A DNA stretch of 64,000 bases from Armatimonadota bacterium (GTDB taxonomy: Bacteria > Armatimonadota > UBA5829), in the NCBI GenBank assembly GCA_023474015.1, contig JAMCYN010000092.1, forward strand, positions 62,001 through 126,000. Direction: 5' to 3'. This document shows, piece by piece, positions 32,993-40,927 of the stretch. The position numbers and the translations under genes are program-made. Numbering within the stretch: position 1 is the first letter of the stretch; every line of letters starts with the position of its first letter. The notes beneath the pieces are model-generated. The model ran no database searches. It was not told the DNA's origin and was given only the letters and a program-made list of their open reading frames with translations.

Positions 32993-33332
32993 TTTATTGC
33001 CAGTTCCTTCCGGGAATATCCCTTTGATTCTCAACGGGAGCACATGACACAATTGTCATCTAGCGGGGGTTCGGTCGGTCGCAGAAGGAAAAGCAATCCA
33101 CGGGGAACGAAGACACCGGTGCTGGTCGTTGATGTAGTTAGGTTCACTATACACCAACTTTGGAAAACATGCAAGCTATTTTTTTCGATATTTTCATTGT
33201 CGAGGCCAAGAGAGTTGGAGGGGCACTCTGACCCTCCGACTCTCCAACCCTCAGACTCCCTTCCATTTCATGGCCAGTTAAGCTATAATTAGTCGGGGAA
33301 CGCCAACTAATCCGCCCCTCAAGGATGTAACG
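32993..33332. other. Intergenic region between divergent genes
   Basis: These 340 bases have no coding frame I can support. The right part holds an inverted-word repeat (about 33205-33262) and a -10-like TATAAT at 33284-33289 for the plus-strand gene with a poor -35. Confidence 0.5.
33205..33262. repeat. Inverted repeat (GAGAGTTGGAGGG type)
   Basis: GAGAGTTGGAGGG is answered by CCCTCCGACTCTCCAACCCT with a second partial arm. It is followed by CCCTTCC, as in the other tandem-word repeats of the window. Confidence 0.55.
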
Positions 33333-34442
33333 ATGTCTTTTTCTAAATTGCCCGCCCTGCGGATCGCTGACCTTGAGATCAATCCGCCGATCATTCAAGG
33401 TGGAATGGGGGTCAGAGTTTCCGGAGCGCGACTTGCCGCCGCCGTCGCCAACGAAGGCTGCGCGGGCGTGATCGCAAGTGTGGGGCTGGGCAGGTTCGAG
33501 GATTCCCCAGGCAGCCAGTTCGTGAAGCTCAACGACGATGCACTGCGCTCGGAAATCAGGAGAGCGCGAAGCCTCAGCAAAGGCATCATCGGCGTCAATG
33601 TGATGGTTGCGCTATCCAACTACGAAAACCTTATTCAAGTCGCCGCCGAGGAGAAGGTCGACTTCATCGTATCCGGCGCCGGCCTGCCCCTTGAGCTTCC
33701 GGGACTCGTCGAGGATCGCGGCATAAAGCTGATCCCCATCGTCTCCTCCGCAAGGGCGCTCAGGATTATATGCTCCAAGTGGAAGAAATACGACCGTATG
33801 CCCGACGCGGTTATCCTCGAAGGCCCCAGGGCAGGCGGGCACCTAGGTTTCAAGCACGATGATCTCGATCAGGATGGGCAATCCACCCTTGAGGACCTGC
33901 TGGTCGAGACCGTTGAACTGGCAAATACATACGACCCGCCAATCCCCGTGATCGCGGCGGGGGGCGTGTACGACGGCGCCGACATTGTCAGGATGCTGGA
34001 GCTTGGCGCGTCAGGGGTCCAGATGGCGACCCGCTTCGTTTGCACCGAAGAATGCGACGTGGACGACCGGTTCAAGGCGGCTTATGTCAATGCCTCGGCG
34101 AATGATGTAACAATCATCCACAGCCCGGTAGGCATGCCCGCCAGGGTCATCAGAAACGCGTTTGTGGACAGAATCAGCCGGGGCGAAACCATGCCGTTCA
34201 GATGCGAATATCGATGCCTGAAGACCTGCGACCCGTCCACAGCCCCATACTGCATTGCGAAGGTTCTCGCCAACGCCTCAAAGGGCATTATGGAGGAATC
34301 ATTCGCCTTTGCCGGCTCGAATGCGCCCAGGTGCACGGAGATAGTCACGGTAAAGGAACTCATCAAGCAGTTGGTCGACGACGCCGAAGCTGTCCAGCGC
34401 GAGGCGCGAGGCGAGTTGACGGTGGGACAATCCGCCGGGTGA
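33333..34442 (+). CDS. Nitronate monooxygenase / FabK-like flavoprotein
   Basis: A 369-residue FMN-dependent TIM-barrel protein. Signatures are NPPIIQGGMGVRVSGARLAA, GAGLPLELP, EGPRAGGHLGF and PVIAAGGVYDGADIVRMLEL, then GVQMATRFVCTEEC. Members oxidise nitronates or act as enoyl-ACP reductases (FabK); the two cannot be told apart by eye. The C-terminal cysteines (CRCLKTCDPSTAPYCIAK-like) are characteristic of a longer subgroup of unknown substrate. The dGTPase-like gene follows by 3 bases. Confidence 0.88.
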   Translation: MSFSKLPALRIADLEINPPIIQGGMGVRVSGARLAAAVANEGCAGVIASVGLGRFEDSPGSQFVKLNDDALRSEIRRARSLSKGIIGVNVMVALSNYENLIQVAAEEKVDFIVSGAGLPLELPGLVEDRGIKLIPIVSSARALRIICSKWKKYDRMPDAVILEGPRAGGHLGFKHDDLDQDGQSTLEDLLVETVELANTYDPPIPVIAAGGVYDGADIVRMLELGASGVQMATRFVCTEECDVDDRFKAAYVNASANDVTIIHSPVGMPARVIRNAFVDRISRGETMPFRCEYRCLKTCDPSTAPYCIAKVLANASKGIMEESFAFAGSNAPRCTEIVTVKELIKQLVDDAEAVQREARGELTVGQSAG

Positions 34443-34445
34443 TCG

Positions 34446-35498
34446 ATGGACACCATCCGCGAACGCTACGAACAGCTCGAACGCGAAATCCTCTCACCCA
34501 GGGCGACGCTGGCGCGCGAATCCAGGGGGCGACTGGCTGACGAACCCAAGGACCCGGTTCGCACGGAGTTCCAGCGGGACCGCGATCGGATCATCCACTG
34601 CAAGTCATTCAGGCGGCTCAAGCACAAAACGCAAGTCTTTATCGACCCCGAGGAAGACCACTACCGAACCCGCCTCACCCACACGCTCGAAGTCGCCCAG
34701 ATCGCCCGCACTATCGCTCGGGCGCTACGGCTCAACGAGGACCTCACCGAAGCCATAGCCCTCGGCCACGACCTCGGCCACACGCCGTTCGGACACGCGG
34801 GAGAATCCGCCCTGAACGAGGTGGTCCGAGAGTTCGTGCCGAGTATGGCTTTCAGGCACAGCGAGCAGAGCCTGCGCGTAGTGGACGTCCTTGAGAAGAA
34901 GGGCCAGGGGCTTAACCTCACTTTCGAGGTCCGCAACGGCATTCTCCACCACTCCAAGGGCAACGCCGACCTCTCCATCGACTCCAAAGGCCCGGCCACG
35001 CTGGAGGGCAAAGTCGTCAAGATCAGCGACCGCGTGGCCTACATCAATCATGACATCGACGACGCCGTGCGGGCGGGCATTATTACTGTCGATGATCTTC
35101 CCGAAGAGGCCGTAAAGGTGGTCGGCAGGTCACACGCGCACCGCATCGGGGCCATGGTCACAAACGCTATCGAGTTCAGCCGCGACAGCGACAACATCGG
35201 CATGAGCGAGGATTTCAGGAAAGCGACCGACCGGCTGAAGGATTATTTGTTTGCCGAGGTCTACGGCCGCGATGTCACCGGTATCGCCGAGCTCAGGCAC
35301 GCGGGGGATATGCTGAAGGAGCTTTTCAGGTTCTATATGAGCCACCCGGAGGAAGTCCCGGACCTCGCCGGGGACTCTCCGCTCGACCAACCCACCGACA
35401 CGACCTCCCTTGCCCGGCGGGTCTGTGATTTTCTCTCCGGCATGACGGACCGCTACGCGCAGAAGGATTACGCGGAGAGGGTTCGGAGACAAGGATAG
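34446..35498 (+). CDS. dgt: dGTPase-like HD-domain triphosphohydrolase
   Basis: A 350-residue HD-superfamily protein. The motif H...HD...D is seen in RTRLTHTLEVAQIARTIARA and ALGHDLGHTPFGHAGE, with a later D in RVAYINHDIDDAV. An upstream RDRDRIIHCKSFRRLKHKTQV is the dNTP-binding signature of the dGTPase type 2 group. It hydrolyses dNTPs to nucleosides and triphosphate and so controls the DNA precursor pool. It is cotranscribed with the preceding flavoprotein gene (3-base gap). Confidence 0.92.
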   Translation: MDTIRERYEQLEREILSPRATLARESRGRLADEPKDPVRTEFQRDRDRIIHCKSFRRLKHKTQVFIDPEEDHYRTRLTHTLEVAQIARTIARALRLNEDLTEAIALGHDLGHTPFGHAGESALNEVVREFVPSMAFRHSEQSLRVVDVLEKKGQGLNLTFEVRNGILHHSKGNADLSIDSKGPATLEGKVVKISDRVAYINHDIDDAVRAGIITVDDLPEEAVKVVGRSHAHRIGAMVTNAIEFSRDSDNIGMSEDFRKATDRLKDYLFAEVYGRDVTGIAELRHAGDMLKELFRFYMSHPEEVPDLAGDSPLDQPTDTTSLARRVCDFLSGMTDRYAQKDYAERVRRQG

Positions 35499-35540
35499 CC
35501 GGACTTCCTTGCCAAACTGCCTTTTTTTCGCTCATTTCCA

Positions 35541-35569
35541 TTGGCAACCGGGGGAGAGCATGATATAAT
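35541..35569 (+). promoter_or_regulatory. Sigma-70 promoter of the zinc-ribbon gene
   Basis: TTGGCA and TATAAT are separated by 17 bases. The start would be near 35576, followed by GAGGAGG and the GTG at 35601. Confidence 0.7.
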
Positions 35570-35600
35570 GTGAGTGTGGAACTTGAGGAGGTGTGCTTAA

Positions 35601-35936
35601 GTGAGAACCGCAATCAAGTGCAACTGCGGCCAGCGTATACTTGCCAAAGATGTAATGCAAACCGGCTATTATCTTCGACTCATAGGTCCCAGCTTCGTAT
35701 ATGTAAAGTATCGCTGCTCGCGGTGTAAGAAACTCGGGGAGCAGTTCGTAAAGCAGGAAGAGTGGGAAGAAGGAATACTGCACGATGTGCCCAGCGAGAT
35801 CGAGCCCCGGGAGAAGTCGAAGTTCGACAAGATGGGACAGATCAACATTCACGAGTGCATCGATGCGCATTTCGAGCTTGAGAACATAACCAACCTGCGC
35901 GAACTGCTGGAGGCCCTTGAAGAAGCTAAGAGCTAG
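35601..35936 (+). CDS. Zinc-ribbon protein, function unknown
   Basis: A 111-residue cytoplasmic protein starting at GTG 35601 behind GAGGAGG. Two cysteine pairs (CNCGQ near residue 7 and CSRCK near residue 39) fit one zinc ribbon. The C-terminal half is acidic and helical (ELENITNLRELLEALEEAKS). It has its own promoter and a clear terminator hairpin after it, so it is a single-gene unit. I do not know the family. Confidence 0.7.
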   Translation: MRTAIKCNCGQRILAKDVMQTGYYLRLIGPSFVYVKYRCSRCKKLGEQFVKQEEWEEGILHDVPSEIEPREKSKFDKMGQINIHECIDAHFELENITNLRELLEALEEAKS

Positions 35937-35967
35937 AACCAAAAGCTATCATACACAGACACGGGAG

Positions 35968-36002
35968 AAGAGCGTGCCCTTTGCGGGTGGCGCTCTTTCT
36001 TT
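35968..36002 (+). terminator. Rho-independent terminator
   Basis: AAGAGCG...CGCTCTT forms a 7-base-pair stem extended by an inner CCC/GGG pair, followed by TCTTTG. It follows the zinc-ribbon gene by about 30 bases. Confidence 0.75.
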
Positions 36003-36036
36003 GTACCCGCTTGAAAAAGGAGACTAAAAACACGCA

Positions 36037-36801
36037 ATGTCAAGAAAAAGCTACCTGCTCGATATGGACGGGGTCCTGGTCAGGGGCAACACGGCCATCC
36101 CCGGCGCGCAGCAGTTCATCGAGGGACTAATCGCCAAGGAAGTGCGCTTCGCCATCCTCACGAACAACCCGCTGTATACGCCTCGCGACCTACAGCACCG
36201 TCTGGCGCACATGGGGCTGAGCGTGCCCGCCGACCATCTTTTCACATCGGCCATGGCGACCGCGCAGTTTCTCCACAGCCAAATGCCGGGCGGCACCGCC
36301 TACGTAATCGGAGAGGCCGGCCTTACCACCGCGCTGCATGACGTCGGGTTTGTCCAGACGGAGCGCAACCCGGACTATATGGTCCTGGGCGAGTCCACGA
36401 ACCTGAACTACGAGCAAATCTCCAAGGCAGTCCAACTGGTCGCCAACGGCGCCCGGTTCATCGCCACCAACCCGGACCCATCCGGGCCTAACGAGAACGG
36501 CATCGGCCCGGCTTGCGGAGCCTTAGCGGCGCTAATCGAGAGCGCGACGGGGGTGAAGCCCTACTTCATCGGCAAGCCGAACCCGCTCATGATGAGGGCG
36601 GCGCTAAGGTTCGTCGGCGCGCACTCGGAGGAAACCGTGATGGTGGGCGACAGAATGGACACGGACATGGTCGCCGGTATCGAAAGCGGCCTGGAAACCA
36701 TACTCGTCCTGACCGGGGTCACGGCGGAGTCTATGGTCCCCCTCTTCCCCTACCGCCCGATGCACATAGTAGCTTCCGTGGCGGATATCGATGTCGGATA
36801 G
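36037..36801 (+). CDS. HAD-IIA family sugar phosphatase (NagD-like)
   Basis: A 254-residue HAD phosphatase. Motif 1 is DMDGVLVRG, motif 2 is ILTNNP, and motif 4 is [13 protein letters not shown], with the lysine in [12 protein letters not shown]2 cap typical of the NagD/PGP group lies in the middle ([20 protein letters not shown]). It dephosphorylates small phosphates such as UMP, sugar phosphates or p-nitrophenyl-type substrates; the physiological one is unknown. Complete. Confidence 0.92.
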   Translation: MSRKSYLLDMDGVLVRGNTAIPGAQQFIEGLIAKEVRFAILTNNPLYTPRDLQHRLAHMGLSVPADHLFTSAMATAQFLHSQMPGGTAYVIGEAGLTTALHDVGFVQTERNPDYMVLGESTNLNYEQISKAVQLVANGARFIATNPDPSGPNENGIGPACGALAALIESATGVKPYFIGKPNPLMMRAALRFVGAHSEETVMVGDRMDTDMVAGIESGLETILVLTGVTAESMVPLFPYRPMHIVASVADIDVG

Positions 36802-36806
36802 GCCGT

Positions 36807-36944
36807 TTACACCCCTATCCCTTCTTCACTTCTTCCAAAGACTTCAATTCCCCTGTCCCCTAGTGCGCGTAGCGTTTTCATATACTCCACCACGCGGTCA
36901 GAAGCCACGGACAGATCGGCTGCCAAAAGCACTTTGCTAAACAC
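36807..36944 (-). pseudogene. N-terminal fragment of a universal stress protein
   Basis: A 45-codon frame with a GTG start behind AAGGAGG: VFSKVLLAADLSVASDRVVE then YMKTLRALGDRGIEVFGRSE. It matches the first strand and helix of UspA domains (FKKILVATDxSxASxxALxY), but stops where a normal domain of about 140 residues continues. It follows the ACR3 gene on the same strand by 39 bases. It could be a decayed gene or a short expressed remnant. The similarity is clear by eye; a database search would settle it. Confidence 0.6.
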
Positions 36945-36983
36945 TATCTTGGCCTCCTTCACTCCGGAGGGCGCTATGTTAAG

Positions 36984-38048
36984 CTAACTCACCGTCTGCT
37001 GTTTGAAGTACTTCCTCTGGAAGAACAGGGAAACATTCACCAGACTGATAAGCACCGGAACCTCGACCAGCGGTCCGATGACCGCCGCGAACGCCTGGCC
37101 GGAGTTGATTCCGAACACCGCTACGGCCACGGCGATGGCTAATTCGAAGTTGTTGCTTGCCGCAGTGAACGAGAGCGTTGCCGTCTTGGAGTAGTCCGCG
37201 CCGATCTTCTTGCCCATGTAGAAGCTCACCAGGAACATCACGACGAAGTAGATAAGGAGCGGAATAGCGATTCTGACCACATCCAGCGGCAGCCGCACGA
37301 TGTATTCGCCCTTGAGAGAGAACATCACAATGATGGTAAAGAGCAGCGCGATCAGCGTGATGGGGCTGATTCTCGGAATAAAACGTCTTTCATACCACTT
37401 GCGCCCCTTGGTCTTCAGCCCAACGATCCTGCTCAGGATGCCTGCGATGAACGGGATGCCGAGATAGATGAACACGCTCTTGGCTATCTCACCGATGGTC
37501 ACATGCACCGCACTGCCCTTCAGCCCGAAGAGCGGCGGCAGGACCGTGATGAAGACGTAGGCATAGACCGAGAAGAAGAGCACCTGGAAGATAGAGTTGA
37601 ACGCCACCAGACCTGCCGCATACTCTGTATCACCCCTGGCAAGCTCGTTCCATACGATCACCATCGCGATGCACCGCGCGAGACCGATCATTATAAGGCC
37701 AACCATAAACTCGGGATATCCGCGCAGAAATGTTATCGCCAAGAAGAACATCAGGATCGGCCCGATGATCCAGTTCTGCACCAGCGACAGGACCAGTATC
37801 TTATAGTTGCGGAAGACCTCCCCCAGTTCCTCATACTTTACCTTTGCAAGCGGCGGGTACATCATAAGGATGAGCCCTATCGCTATCGGAATGTTGGTTG
37901 TGCCGACGGCAAAACGGTTCCAGAAACCGGCAGTGCCGGGCACGAGGTAACCTGCTCCCACACCGATGGCCATCGCCAGGAATATCCATAAAGTCAGGTA
38001 ACTGTCCAGGAACGACAACCGTCTTGTGATCGTTTGACTGCTTTCCAA
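36984..38048 (-). CDS. acr3: ACR3-type arsenite efflux permease
   Basis: The TTG at 38048 has AGGAGG six bases upstream and gives 354 residues; an earlier start would overlap the upstream gene. Ten membrane segments of the ACR3/BASS fold, with the family signatures [19 protein letters not shown] (the cysteine in membrane segment 4 used for transport) and [20 protein letters not shown] (conserved Glu). It exports As(III) from the cell. Last full gene of the ars operon, with arsC and the MtrA-like gene upstream. Confidence 0.95.
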   Translation of the reverse strand: MESSQTITRRLSFLDSYLTLWIFLAMAIGVGAGYLVPGTAGFWNRFAVGTTNIPIAIGLILMMYPPLAKVKYEELGEVFRNYKILVLSLVQNWIIGPILMFFLAITFLRGYPEFMVGLIMIGLARCIAMVIVWNELARGDTEYAAGLVAFNSIFQVLFFSVYAYVFITVLPPLFGLKGSAVHVTIGEIAKSVFIYLGIPFIAGILSRIVGLKTKGRKWYERRFIPRISPITLIALLFTIIVMFSLKGEYIVRLPLDVVRIAIPLLIYFVVMFLVSFYMGKKIGADYSKTATLSFTAASNNFELAIAVAVAVFGINSGQAFAAVIGPLVEVPVLISLVNVSLFFQRKYFKQQTVS

Positions 38049-38085
38049 ATGGCTCCTCCTTGTTGTCCTCTGAGCATCCGTGTGG

Positions 38086-38823
38086 CTACTGACCTTCTTC
38101 CAGTCGCTTCGCTTCCATCTTGGCCTTGATTTCAGCCATGAGATTCTGCAGGCGGTCCGCCGCGGCCTGCTCGTCCGCGTTGCGAGGCGCATACCAGGGT
38201 TGACGCACCCTCCACGTTATGGATGTGCATATCGGCTCGCAAGGCAGCGCGCCGGGGTCAAAGAGGGTGTAGTCGCCGAACGGGGTTGGCTGCTCCTGAT
38301 AGCACGACCATATTGCGTCGCGCACCTGCCTGTGATCGCCTTCGTCTATGAGGTCGATTATCTTCACCTGTTGGCGAAAGCGCTCGACGGCCTCGCGCGG
38401 GATGTTATAGAGATACGGCGTTGGAGACTCCGAGCCGATGATCCGAGAGCCGTCGTCGGTGCCGTTGAGGCTCAGTGCCTTTAGGCTATGGCCGACCAAA
38501 TGGCCGGGGGATTCCGGGCCGCACACCACAAGGTATCGGATGTTGGGATTGGCGACGATGTTGCAGATCATCTTCTCGGTGCCGATGTTTTCGGTCTGCA
38601 GCGTTCCCGACAGAGCCGCGCCCGTCTCAACGCCCAGTCTCACCAGGTCTTCGATTTCCTTTGGAATCTCGTCCTCGCGCCATTTGAGTATCACACACAC
38701 GGCTACGGGGGACATATCATTGCCCCGCAAATATCGTCCCTCTTCCGGTGGGTAGCCGGTCGAAGGCTGTATCTTATGGCCCGGATTCGGCGTCCATTCC
38801 CCGAAATCGCCCCCGCTATTCAC
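38086..38823 (-). CDS. MtrA-like corrinoid protein in an ars operon
   Basis: A 245-residue soluble protein. [60 protein letters not shown] and [16 protein letters not shown] match subunit A of tetrahydromethanopterin S-methyltransferase (MtrA), the cobalamin-carrying subunit in methanogens. The candidate axial histidine is H108 in [10 protein letters not shown]. The C-terminal membrane anchor of methanogen MtrA is absent; instead the tail is charged and helical. Start GTG 38823 (GGAGG nine bases upstream) overlaps the arsC stop by 8 bases, so it is coupled to arsC. A corrinoid methyl-transfer or regulatory role in arsenic handling is inference. Confidence 0.85.
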   Translation of the reverse strand: MNSGGDFGEWTPNPGHKIQPSTGYPPEEGRYLRGNDMSPVAVCVILKWREDEIPKEIEDLVRLGVETGAALSGTLQTENIGTEKMICNIVANPNIRYLVVCGPESPGHLVGHSLKALSLNGTDDGSRIIGSESPTPYLYNIPREAVERFRQQVKIIDLIDEGDHRQVRDAIWSCYQEQPTPFGDYTLFDPGALPCEPICTSITWRVRQPWYAPRNADEQAAADRLQNLMAEIKAKMEAKRLEEGQ

Positions 38824-39238
38824 GGCTAAGCTCCTCCACGAGATTTTCGACCCGCCGCCTGATCTGATCGCGTATCTCGCGGACCTTCTCTATTGGCTCT
38901 CCCTTGGGGTCTTCGAGGCCCCAGTCCTCGGATTCAACGAACACGGCAGGGCAGACGGCCCCGCCGTGCTTGATGTCATCGAGGTTCACGCCGCAGCCCA
39001 TAGTGATCACCTTGTCTGCACTCTCGACCATCTCCGACGTCATTACCTTGGGGTAGTGGCGGCTCATGTCGTAGCCGATCTCTTCCATCGCCTCAACAGC
39101 TTGCGGATTAAGCCCTGCGCCCGGCTGGGTCCCCGCCGACTCCGCGAGAATCCTACCCTCGCCGAGCCTCTTTGCGAACGCCTCGGCCATCTGGCTGCGA
39201 CCGCTATTGTGGATACAAACAAATATGACTTTCTTCAA
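38816..39238 (-). CDS. arsC: Arsenate reductase (low-molecular-weight phosphatase fold)
   Basis: The TTG at 39238 behind GAGGAG gives 140 residues. The P-loop CIHNSGRS (C-x5-R-S) starts the protein, and later cysteines near residues 80-95 (VITMGCGVNLDD, GGAVCPAVF) are placed for the thioredoxin-linked relay, with acidic DWGLEDPKGEP. It reduces As(V) to As(III), which ACR3 exports. Coupled to the MtrA-like gene by overlap. Confidence 0.93.
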   Translation of the reverse strand: MKKVIFVCIHNSGRSQMAEAFAKRLGEGRILAESAGTQPGAGLNPQAVEAMEEIGYDMSRHYPKVMTSEMVESADKVITMGCGVNLDDIKHGGAVCPAVFVESEDWGLEDPKGEPIEKVREIRDQIRRRVENLVEELSRE

Positions 39239-39429
39239 GATACTTCTCCTCTGCTTACTATTTCGTTGTTGGTTGTGCGGCACTACTTGCAGCAAGCCGC
39301 GAATTGAGCAGTCCGGCTTGTTTCAGCTTCCAATGTGAAGTTGCGCTTGTTGGCCTGTTGGCGCAATAACCAAGTAGCCGGACAAAAAGAGAAGCTCTCT
39401 CAAGCTCATCACTTACACATACACATAGC

Positions 39430-39741
39430 TTATCCGACGAGTTCCATCTTCTCCTTGGCGTTAGACTTCATCACCGCCTCAACGCAGCCAAAGAAGCTAA
39501 CTATGCATGGAACCCGGAGACTGTAGAACACCTGCTGTCCTACCTTGCGGTCGTCGACTATTCCGGCCTCTTTCATAAGCGCCAGGTGCTTCGAGACGGT
39601 GGACATATCGGAGCCCACCAGTTCCCGAAGCTCACAGACGCACTTTTCGCCATCTACCAGCGCATCCACCATCATAAGCCGGCTGGGATGCGCCAGAGCC
39701 TTTATGATCTTTGCTCTCTCTTCGTACGCTCGCCTGTTCAT
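39430..39741 (-). CDS. arsR: ArsR-family arsenic-responsive repressor
   Basis: The start at ATG 39741 gives 103 residues. The winged helix includes ALAHPSRLMMVDAL and MSTVSKHLALMKEAGIV. The metalloid site is EKCVCELRE (C34, C36), like the ELCVCDL motif of classical ArsR, with further cysteines near the C-terminus (VPCIVSFFGC). It should repress the operon from the dyad upstream and be released by As(III) or Sb(III). The 190 bases to arsC contain no gene I can support. Confidence 0.94.
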   Translation of the reverse strand: MNRRAYEERAKIIKALAHPSRLMMVDALVDGEKCVCELRELVGSDMSTVSKHLALMKEAGIVDDRKVGQQVFYSLRVPCIVSFFGCVEAVMKSNAKEKMELVG

Positions 39742-39761
39742 GTCTGGTTGTTCCCTCTTAC

Positions 39762-39777
39762 TTGGTATTATAACCAA
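39762..39777. promoter_or_regulatory. ArsR operator dyad
   Basis: TTGGTATTATAACCAA is a near-perfect 16-base palindrome overlapping the -10 element of the arsR promoter. Its position fits direct repression. Confidence 0.7.
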
Positions 39778-39795
39778 ATAATACCGACAGGTCAA
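39767..39795 (-). promoter_or_regulatory. Sigma-70 promoter of the ars operon
   Basis: On the minus strand, TTGACC (39795-39790) and a perfect TATAAT (39772-39767) are separated by 17 bases, and the operator lies over the -10. Confidence 0.75.
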
Positions 39796-40171
39796 GGGTG
39801 CGGCTGGCCTGTCCCCGATTCCGTGGAGACCTTGTTAGAGAGTCGTATAATGGAACCGGGGACAAGCCATACCTCCTTGGGGTATGGGATGGGTCTGAGG
39901 GCAGGAAAGGGCCGGGATTCACGCTCCCGAGCCCTCCGAAAAAATTCCCCTCTCGTAATTATAAGACGAGAAGCAGGACTTATTTGAGACATCAAAGTGG
40001 GGATGTTTTCGTTAATTCTAGCATGTCCTAACTCGGCTTGGAGCGAACCGATCCTGAACGTCGGGCCAGCGCGCTTCGAGTCGCGATCGCCCGGCTTATG
40101 GAACACGACAGCACCGATCCGGGAGCCGTAGAGGAACTTTGCTTGTCAACGACGACCGTGACCTTCGTCTA
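39796..40171. other. Intergenic region, no supported gene
   Basis: These 376 bases lie between the ars promoter and the end of the Ehr operon. A plus-strand frame near 40038-40180 (ERTDPERRASALRVAIARLM) looks protein-like for about 40 residues but has no good start or family, so I leave it unannotated. Confidence 0.4.
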
Positions 40172-40915
40172 TCATAATCGTCCCATCGCCAGTAGAATTC
40201 CGTGTATGATACTCCACGGGTGCGGGGGGTCGCCCGGAATGAACGAACATACAGGTAATATGCTTGACGCCCCGTTTGCTTCTGCATAACCACCACTGTG
40301 TAAGCCTCCGCTGATGGCGCTAGTGCCCACCGCGATGACGATGCGAGGTTCAGCCATTGCCTCATAGCACCGGCGCAACGGTTCCTGCATTGCTCGACCT
40401 ACGGGGCCGGTAACGAGTAGAGCGTCGGCAAAGCGAGGCGACGCAACGAAATGAACTCCAAAACGAGCGATATCGAATATCGCATTTGTGCTGGCAATCA
40501 CTTCCAGATCGCTCGCATTGTCGCCCGTGGAGACTTCACGAATATGCATAGATCGCCGGAATGGCAGTTTATTTGGCATTGATGTGGGGGCAAGCTCGGG
40601 GCGGTTGGTTAGGACAAGTTCTTCTCGCGTGCTGACTGCTGTTTTCGTCGAACGGTCTGCTATGATGGTTCCCGATGCGCATACTCCAAGACAGGCATCA
40701 CAGCTAATGCATCGTCCACGATCGAGAGTGACTGCCTCACCAGACACGCTTATGGCCTTGGTAGGGCAGACTTTGGCACAACGCCCGCAATCAGCGCCTA
40801 AACACGGAGATACCGTTACCGTCGGCAGCCCGTTAGCATCATCGGATAACATTGGGAACAACTCTCGTTGGGTGATTATTCCCGTTTTCAATATTGTGAA
40901 GAATGGATTCCCCAT
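40172..40915 (-). CDS. Ehr/Hyf-like complex: small (NuoB/HycG-type) subunit fused to a ferredoxin domain
   Basis: A 247-residue fusion. Residues 30-85 hold two 4Fe-4S motifs (C38, C43, C46, C50 and C69, C72, C75, C79), as in HyfH/NuoI. Residues 118-247 are a NuoB/HycG-like domain (RRSMHIREV... VTGPVGRAM... IPGDPPHPWSIIHGIL). All four ligands of the proximal N2-type cluster are replaced: D132 and S135 stand where C-x2-C is expected, S199 in VGTSA where VGTCA is usual, and D229 in PGDPP where PGCPP is usual. The complex therefore lacks this cluster. Last gene of a six-gene operon. Confidence 0.85.
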   Translation of the reverse strand: MGNPFFTILKTGIITQRELFPMLSDDANGLPTVTVSPCLGADCGRCAKVCPTKAISVSGEAVTLDRGRCISCDACLGVCASGTIIADRSTKTAVSTREELVLTNRPELAPTSMPNKLPFRRSMHIREVSTGDNASDLEVIASTNAIFDIARFGVHFVASPRFADALLVTGPVGRAMQEPLRRCYEAMAEPRIVIAVGTSAISGGLHSGGYAEANGASSILPVCSFIPGDPPHPWSIIHGILLAMGRL

Positions 40916-40927
40916 TAGCTCACTTTC

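Noticed and set aside
40038..40289. Short protein-like plus-strand frame downstream of the Ehr operon
   Set aside because: Only about 40 residues look ordered, the start is a TTG without ribosome binding site, and its 3' half overlaps the small-subunit gene.
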